Source: Methylotenera_A sp036676175 (lineage in GTDB: Bacteria > Pseudomonadota > Gammaproteobacteria > Burkholderiales > Methylophilaceae). From it: a stretch of 8,149 nt of DNA. The position numbers and the translations under genes were made by a program. Each line of letters starts with the position of its first letter. The first letter of the stretch is position 1. Positions 4,697-8,149 of the stretch are shown here, in pieces. Under the pieces are notes generated by a model, which did no database searches, was not told where the DNA came from, and worked only from the letters and a program-made list of their open reading frames with translations. The DNA is taken from contig JAKFDL010000048.1 in assembly GCA_036676175.1 (NCBI GenBank), positions 1 through 8,149 on the forward strand, read 5' to 3'.

Positions 4697-6562
4697 ATGC
4701 ATAAAAATTATACACTTAAACAGGCCGTTAAAACAGCAATTGCAATGTTGACGATGAGCGCGCAAACCAATGTGCTAGCGCTTGGGCTGGGTAATGTAGA
4801 AGTACATTCGCATTTAGGGCAACCTTTACGCGCCAGTATTAAAGTGCAAGGTGCTAGTGAACTTAAAAACGTTAATTGCTTTAGCGTGGTAAACGACGGT
4901 GCTGCCGAAAACCAATTAGACGGTGCAAATTTTAAACTTTCAAAAGTTGTCGATGATGTTGCAATTTTGACAGTGACTACGAACCAAGTGCTGAACGAGC
5001 CGATTATGAACCTCAGCATTGCCACAGAGTGCGAAGCTAATATGCGCCGAGATTATGTATTGTTACTAGACCCACCATTGACAGTCGAAATTGAAAACAC
5101 TGTAGATGATGGCGCTTTTAATGAGCTTGCAGACGATAATACCAGTGCTGCAGTTGTAAACCCACCTAAAAGCAATAAAGCAGCGCAAACAGTTAAAGTG
5201 ACGAAAGCCAATAAAAAATCCGTAACGTCTGCTCCAGCCAGCACTACAAAAAAAGACATTGTGTTAACCGCAGGTTATAGCGATATTAAGCCTGTTGAAG
5301 CTGCTCAAATTGAACCGAAAAATACAGTTGCAAAAGAAAACAAACCACGTTTAAGTATCTCTAGTGGCGAAACTTTTGCCATGCCATCCAATAATCCGCA
5401 ATTACGCATGGACAAGCAATTGCAGTTTACGCCTGAAAATGCACCAGTATCTCTACAAAATGCACTGGCCGGTAATATTGAAATCAATGATGAAGTAACG
5501 GTCATGAACAACCGTATGGCGCATCTAAAAAAACAAATTGATGATTTAGCACAAACTAACCAAACGCTTAAATACGAAAATCAGGCACAACAACAACAGC
5601 TAGAAGAAGCAAATTCTGCAAAAAAAAGCTTGGATTGGCTGGGTTATCTTTTAGGTGGCGCCTTATTATTGACTAGCACTAGCATTGCCAATAAATGGCG
5701 CGTACGCCGTCAGGAACGTCTATTTGAAGAGAAGCGGTTTGCATTGACATCCGAGCACTTAAGTCCATTAGACGGTCTAAATGTTGACGATAGTTTATTT
5801 GATTTTGATAAAAAACAAGGTTTGGGTAATAATCCAGAAAACGCAACTGGCGCCTTCGTTGGCAAAAGTGACAGTCTGTTTACATCCTCAACCGCAGAAA
5901 TACAAACGCAATTTTCAGTGGAAGAATTTGATGATGAACAAAATATTCTCGACCACGCCGATGTGTTTTTAACACATGGCCGTACCACCTTAGCAATTCA
6001 GCTTTTGCAAAACCATCTTCTTGAAAATCCTAAAAAATCTGTTACTGAGTGGCTATTTTTACTGGATTTATTGGCCAAAGAGAACTTGCAAGAAATGTAT
6101 AAGCAAACTGCGCTGGAATGTAAAGAACATTTCAACATTCGCATCGCAGCGTTTACTAATGATGAAGGCAGCGCCAAGCAGCACTTAGAGGATTTTCCAC
6201 GTGTAATAGCGGGCTTAGTAGATGTGTGGGGCACACTGGCAGCACAAGTGTATTTAGATGACCTGATTTATAACAGCCGCCTTGAAAACCGCGTTGGCTT
6301 TGAAAAAACCGTGTTAGAGGAACTTTTATTACTTAAATCTATTGCTCAAGAAATTGGCAATGGTGCGCAAGTGATTCAGCTAGATGATAAAAAAATGGCG
6401 ATTAAAGCACAAAAAGAAGCAAAACTTGCGGCTGATAAAGAAGAAAGAATCAGAAAAGCCAATGAGCTCATCGAGAAAAAATCTGCAGAAAGCCAAGCAT
6501 TGGCTCAGCAAGAAGACCCAGTAGCATTGTTTGAATTTACATTAGCTGAATACACCAGTTGA
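4697..6562 (+). CDS. fimV: FimV/HubP-like inner-membrane pole-organising protein
   Basis: This 621-residue protein is FimV-like. A signal peptide (1 to about 28, ending VLA) leads into the FimV N-terminal domain: LGLGNVEVHSHLGQPL (29-44), then the RRDYVLLLDPP segment (117-127) that closes the domain. Cys61 and Cys112 could form a periplasmic disulfide. A low-complexity linker (130-260), a short coiled coil (about 268-310) and one membrane helix (313-331) with a basic stop (KWRVRRQ) follow. The cytoplasmic part has a TPR-like helical module (about 415-480), a conserved LEDFPRVIAGLVDVWG segment (497-512) and a Lys/Glu-rich coil (565-605). I see no LysM domain between the N-terminal domain and the membrane helix, unlike the larger Pseudomonas FimV. 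The family organises the cell pole and type IV pili; that role is inferred. The ATG has AGG at 4686-4688. A sigma-54 promoter lies upstream. Confidence 0.85.
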   Translation: MHKNYTLKQAVKTAIAMLTMSAQTNVLALGLGNVEVHSHLGQPLRASIKVQGASELKNVNCFSVVNDGAAENQLDGANFKLSKVVDDVAILTVTTNQVLNEPIMNLSIATECEANMRRDYVLLLDPPLTVEIENTVDDGAFNELADDNTSAAVVNPPKSNKAAQTVKVTKANKKSVTSAPASTTKKDIVLTAGYSDIKPVEAAQIEPKNTVAKENKPRLSISSGETFAMPSNNPQLRMDKQLQFTPENAPVSLQNALAGNIEINDEVTVMNNRMAHLKKQIDDLAQTNQTLKYENQAQQQQLEEANSAKKSLDWLGYLLGGALLLTSTSIANKWRVRRQERLFEEKRFALTSEHLSPLDGLNVDDSLFDFDKKQGLGNNPENATGAFVGKSDSLFTSSTAEIQTQFSVEEFDDEQNILDHADVFLTHGRTTLAIQLLQNHLLENPKKSVTEWLFLLDLLAKENLQEMYKQTALECKEHFNIRIAAFTNDEGSAKQHLEDFPRVIAGLVDVWGTLAAQVYLDDLIYNSRLENRVGFEKTVLEELLLLKSIAQEIGNGAQVIQLDDKKMAIKAQKEAKLAADKEERIRKANELIEKKSAESQALAQQEDPVALFEFTLAEYTS

Positions 6563-6584
6563 TTTACAGCTAAGCGCTCAACTT

Positions 6585-7466
6585 TTAAAAGGCGCCACGA
6601 AAATAATACTGTGCGGCCAAACCGATAAAAATGGCCAAGCCAATCCAGTTATTCTGTAAAAATGCTTTAAAGCAATTTGCTTTATCACGATTCTTAATCA
6701 AGACATATTGCCTGAAAGTCAATAGCAAGGCTGCGATTAGGCCAATGTAGTATAGCTTGTTATAACCCATGAATCGGCCAATATACATGAGCAAACCCAA
6801 CATAATGGCATAGCAAATCATCACTGCCAGTACATCATATTTACCAAAAAATATCGCCGATGACTTAATGCCAATTTTTAAGTCGTCGTCGCGGTCTACC
6901 ATGGCATATTGCGTATCATAAGCAATCGCCCAAAAGATGTTGGCCGCTAACAAAACCCAAGCCAGTGGCGGAATATAATCATTCACTGCCGCAAATGCCA
7001 TGGGGATACCAAAACCAAATGCTACCCCCAAATAGGCTTGCGGAATCGCCAAAAAACGTTTGGTAAAGGGGTAAGTTGCTGCTAAGAATAATGCAGCAAA
7101 TGACAATAAAATTGTTTTTTGATTGAGCAGCAATACCAAGCAAAAAGCCACTAAAGCCAATCCGGCAGCTAGCAAATAAGCCTCTCTGACGCTCACTTCG
7201 CCCGTTGCCAAAGGCCGGCTCTTAGTGCGCTCCACCAAACCATCGTATTGACGATCTGCAATATCGTTCATCACACAGCCGGCGCTACGCATCAGTACAG
7301 CACCCGTAATAAATATCAGCAACGTGATCCAATCAGGTAAGCCACGACTTGCCATCCACAGCGCCCACAACGTCGGCCACAACAACAACAATATACCGAT
7401 TGGCTTATCTAATCGCATTAGGCGCTCATATGCGTCAAGTTTTTTAATGATGTTTTGAGTGCCCAT
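6585..7466 (-). CDS. ubiA: 4-hydroxybenzoate octaprenyltransferase
   Basis: UbiA attaches the polyprenyl chain to 4-hydroxybenzoate, the second step of ubiquinone synthesis, in the inner membrane. The 293 residues form about eight to nine membrane helices. Both Mg-prenyl-diphosphate motifs are present: NDIADRQYD (67-75; Asp68, Asp71, Asp75) and DTQYAMVDRDDD (184-195; Asp191, Asp195). The KSRPLATGE segment (82-90) that follows the first motif is also intact. The ATG at 7466 has only a weak AAGTAA element upstream, and the gene begins 12 bases after ubiC, which suggests coupled translation. It faces the FimV-like gene, with only 22 bases between the two stop codons and no hairpin visible there. 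Confidence 0.96.
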   Translation of the reverse strand: MGTQNIIKKLDAYERLMRLDKPIGILLLLWPTLWALWMASRGLPDWITLLIFITGAVLMRSAGCVMNDIADRQYDGLVERTKSRPLATGEVSVREAYLLAAGLALVAFCLVLLLNQKTILLSFAALFLAATYPFTKRFLAIPQAYLGVAFGFGIPMAFAAVNDYIPPLAWVLLAANIFWAIAYDTQYAMVDRDDDLKIGIKSSAIFFGKYDVLAVMICYAIMLGLLMYIGRFMGYNKLYYIGLIAALLLTFRQYVLIKNRDKANCFKAFLQNNWIGLAIFIGLAAQYYFRGAF

Positions 7467-7478
7467 TTGTGTTGTTAC

Positions 7479-8024
7479 TTATTGCAATAACTGTTTTAAA
7501 AAAACTTCGGTGACGAGAATTCTAGCGCAATTTAATTGGAACACCGAACGCCTTGCCCATAACACATTTGGTATATTTGCCGCATGCTCTGTAACCCGCA
7601 TGTATATTGGGTGGTGGCGCGGTAATTTTTTGTACTCTAACGGCGTACGTTTCACTTTGGGATTTGCAAATAAAGCGGCACCCAATGGTTTATTGCCTAA
7701 TTTACCAAAACCACGCCATGCCCCGCGTAAGCTTGTATGTGGCAGCACGCTGTGCGCAAACACAACGGCTTGCTCGTTACCCATCAGCAAGACTTCACGA
7801 ATCAGCGCATGCCGATTACTTTTCAAGCGAACCTGCCTGAGTTCGTCTGTAAAAGCCTTTGCATTTTTTAGCAACACTGGCTGCACTGCAAAATCAGCAT
7901 AACGTGCTTTTAAACGTGCGGTGAGTGAACCATTATCAACCAGCCAGTGGCGTAAATTTCCACTGTTCAGCGGTTTAGTCAGCCAATTCGATTTTCTGTG
8001 TTGTGGGCGAATGGGTAACTTCAT
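7479..8024 (-). CDS. ubiC: Chorismate pyruvate-lyase
   Basis: UbiC splits chorismate into pyruvate and 4-hydroxybenzoate, the entry step of ubiquinone synthesis, and supplies the UbiA substrate. The protein has 181 residues, slightly longer than E. coli UbiC (about 165). Family landmarks are IREVLL (75-80, Arg76), the LGNKPLG turn (109-115), WARRSVF (156-162) and the C-terminal VTEVFL (171-176, with Glu173 as the likely product-binding acid). There is no signal peptide and it should be cytosolic. The ATG at 8024 directly abuts the recG stop (TAAATG), with GGTGA eight bases upstream, so translation is probably coupled to recG. Confidence 0.93.
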   Translation of the reverse strand: MKLPIRPQHRKSNWLTKPLNSGNLRHWLVDNGSLTARLKARYADFAVQPVLLKNAKAFTDELRQVRLKSNRHALIREVLLMGNEQAVVFAHSVLPHTSLRGAWRGFGKLGNKPLGAALFANPKVKRTPLEYKKLPRHHPIYMRVTEHAANIPNVLWARRSVFQLNCARILVTEVFLKQLLQ

Positions 8025-8149
8025 TTACACTTTCACCAACTCACCCGCATGACTCATCCATCGCTTTAAATGGGCCTCTACCGCTTTTGGGTATTCTTTT
8101 ATCAAGTTATCCGCCACATTTTTAGCGACCTCTAACAAATCGGCATCGC
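8025..8149 (-). CDS. recG: ATP-dependent DNA helicase RecG, C-terminal end only
   Basis: Forty C-terminal residues are readable before the TAA stop; the rest lies beyond the right edge. The sequence (LLEVAKNVADNLIKEYPKAV, then LKRWM near the end) matches the ending of RecG, where E. coli has a similar helix leading into YPQQAKALIERWM. RecG unwinds branched DNA and remodels stalled replication forks. The order recG-ubiC-ubiA, with no gap between recG and ubiC, is common in Betaproteobacteria and supports the call despite the short fragment. Confidence 0.75.
   Translation of the reverse strand, partial: DADLLEVAKNVADNLIKEYPKAVEAHLKRWMSHAGELVKV

Noticed and set aside
4708..6234. Several minus-strand open frames inside the FimV-like gene
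   Set aside because: Each is a short shadow of one long, well-supported gene and none has a start signal or known domain.
7459..7902. Plus-strand open frame antisense to ubiC
   Set aside because: The opposite strand encodes a clear UbiC; this frame is Cys/Asn/Ser-rich with no domain.

Overview
The window reads as a betaproteobacterial chromosome. The best fit is the Methylophilaceae (Methylotenera/Methylophilus-like), judged from moderately AT-rich DNA, the sequence character of ArgC, L13, S9, UbiA and the FimV-like protein, and the gene orders recG-ubiC-ubiA and rplM-rpsI-argC-DUF6776-bactofilin-erpA. The family is an inference from memory, with no database search behind it.

Layout. (1) Positions 1-346 look foreign. 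They hold the right end of an integron attC site, a GC-rich gene cassette encoding a small three-helix membrane protein, and a second, partly degraded attC-like end. This appears to be the distal end of a cassette array, the rest lying to the left of the window. (2) Positions 413-1051 (-) encode a TesA-like SGNH esterase with a lipoprotein signal. (3) Positions 1178-4419 (-) form a long collinear block: rplM-rpsI, a terminator, then argC, a short DUF6776-like membrane protein, a bactofilin and erpA, closed by a strong bidirectional-looking hairpin terminator. (4) Positions 4420-4696 are a divergent control region. For rplM it holds a consensus sigma-70 promoter with a GC-rich discriminator and a leader hairpin that could be the L13 autoregulatory site. 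For the opposite gene it holds an exact consensus sigma-54 (-24/-12) promoter. (5) Positions 4697-6562 (+) encode a FimV/HubP-like inner-membrane protein. (6) Positions 6585-8149 (-) hold ubiA, ubiC and the C-terminal end of recG in a tight operon.

How the genes relate. ubiC and ubiA make the first two committed steps of ubiquinone synthesis. argC belongs to arginine synthesis and erpA to Fe-S cluster delivery. The bactofilin, the DUF6776-like protein and the FimV-like protein are envelope or cell-pole architecture proteins. The sigma-54 promoter in front of the FimV-like gene would place it under RpoN plus an enhancer-binding activator, the usual logic for motility and pilus genes.

Most of the window is ordinary core genome. 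The parts worth a second look are the integron end on the left, the sigma-54/sigma-70 divergent control region, and the apparently shortened DUF6776 protein. I found no clearly new multi-gene system.
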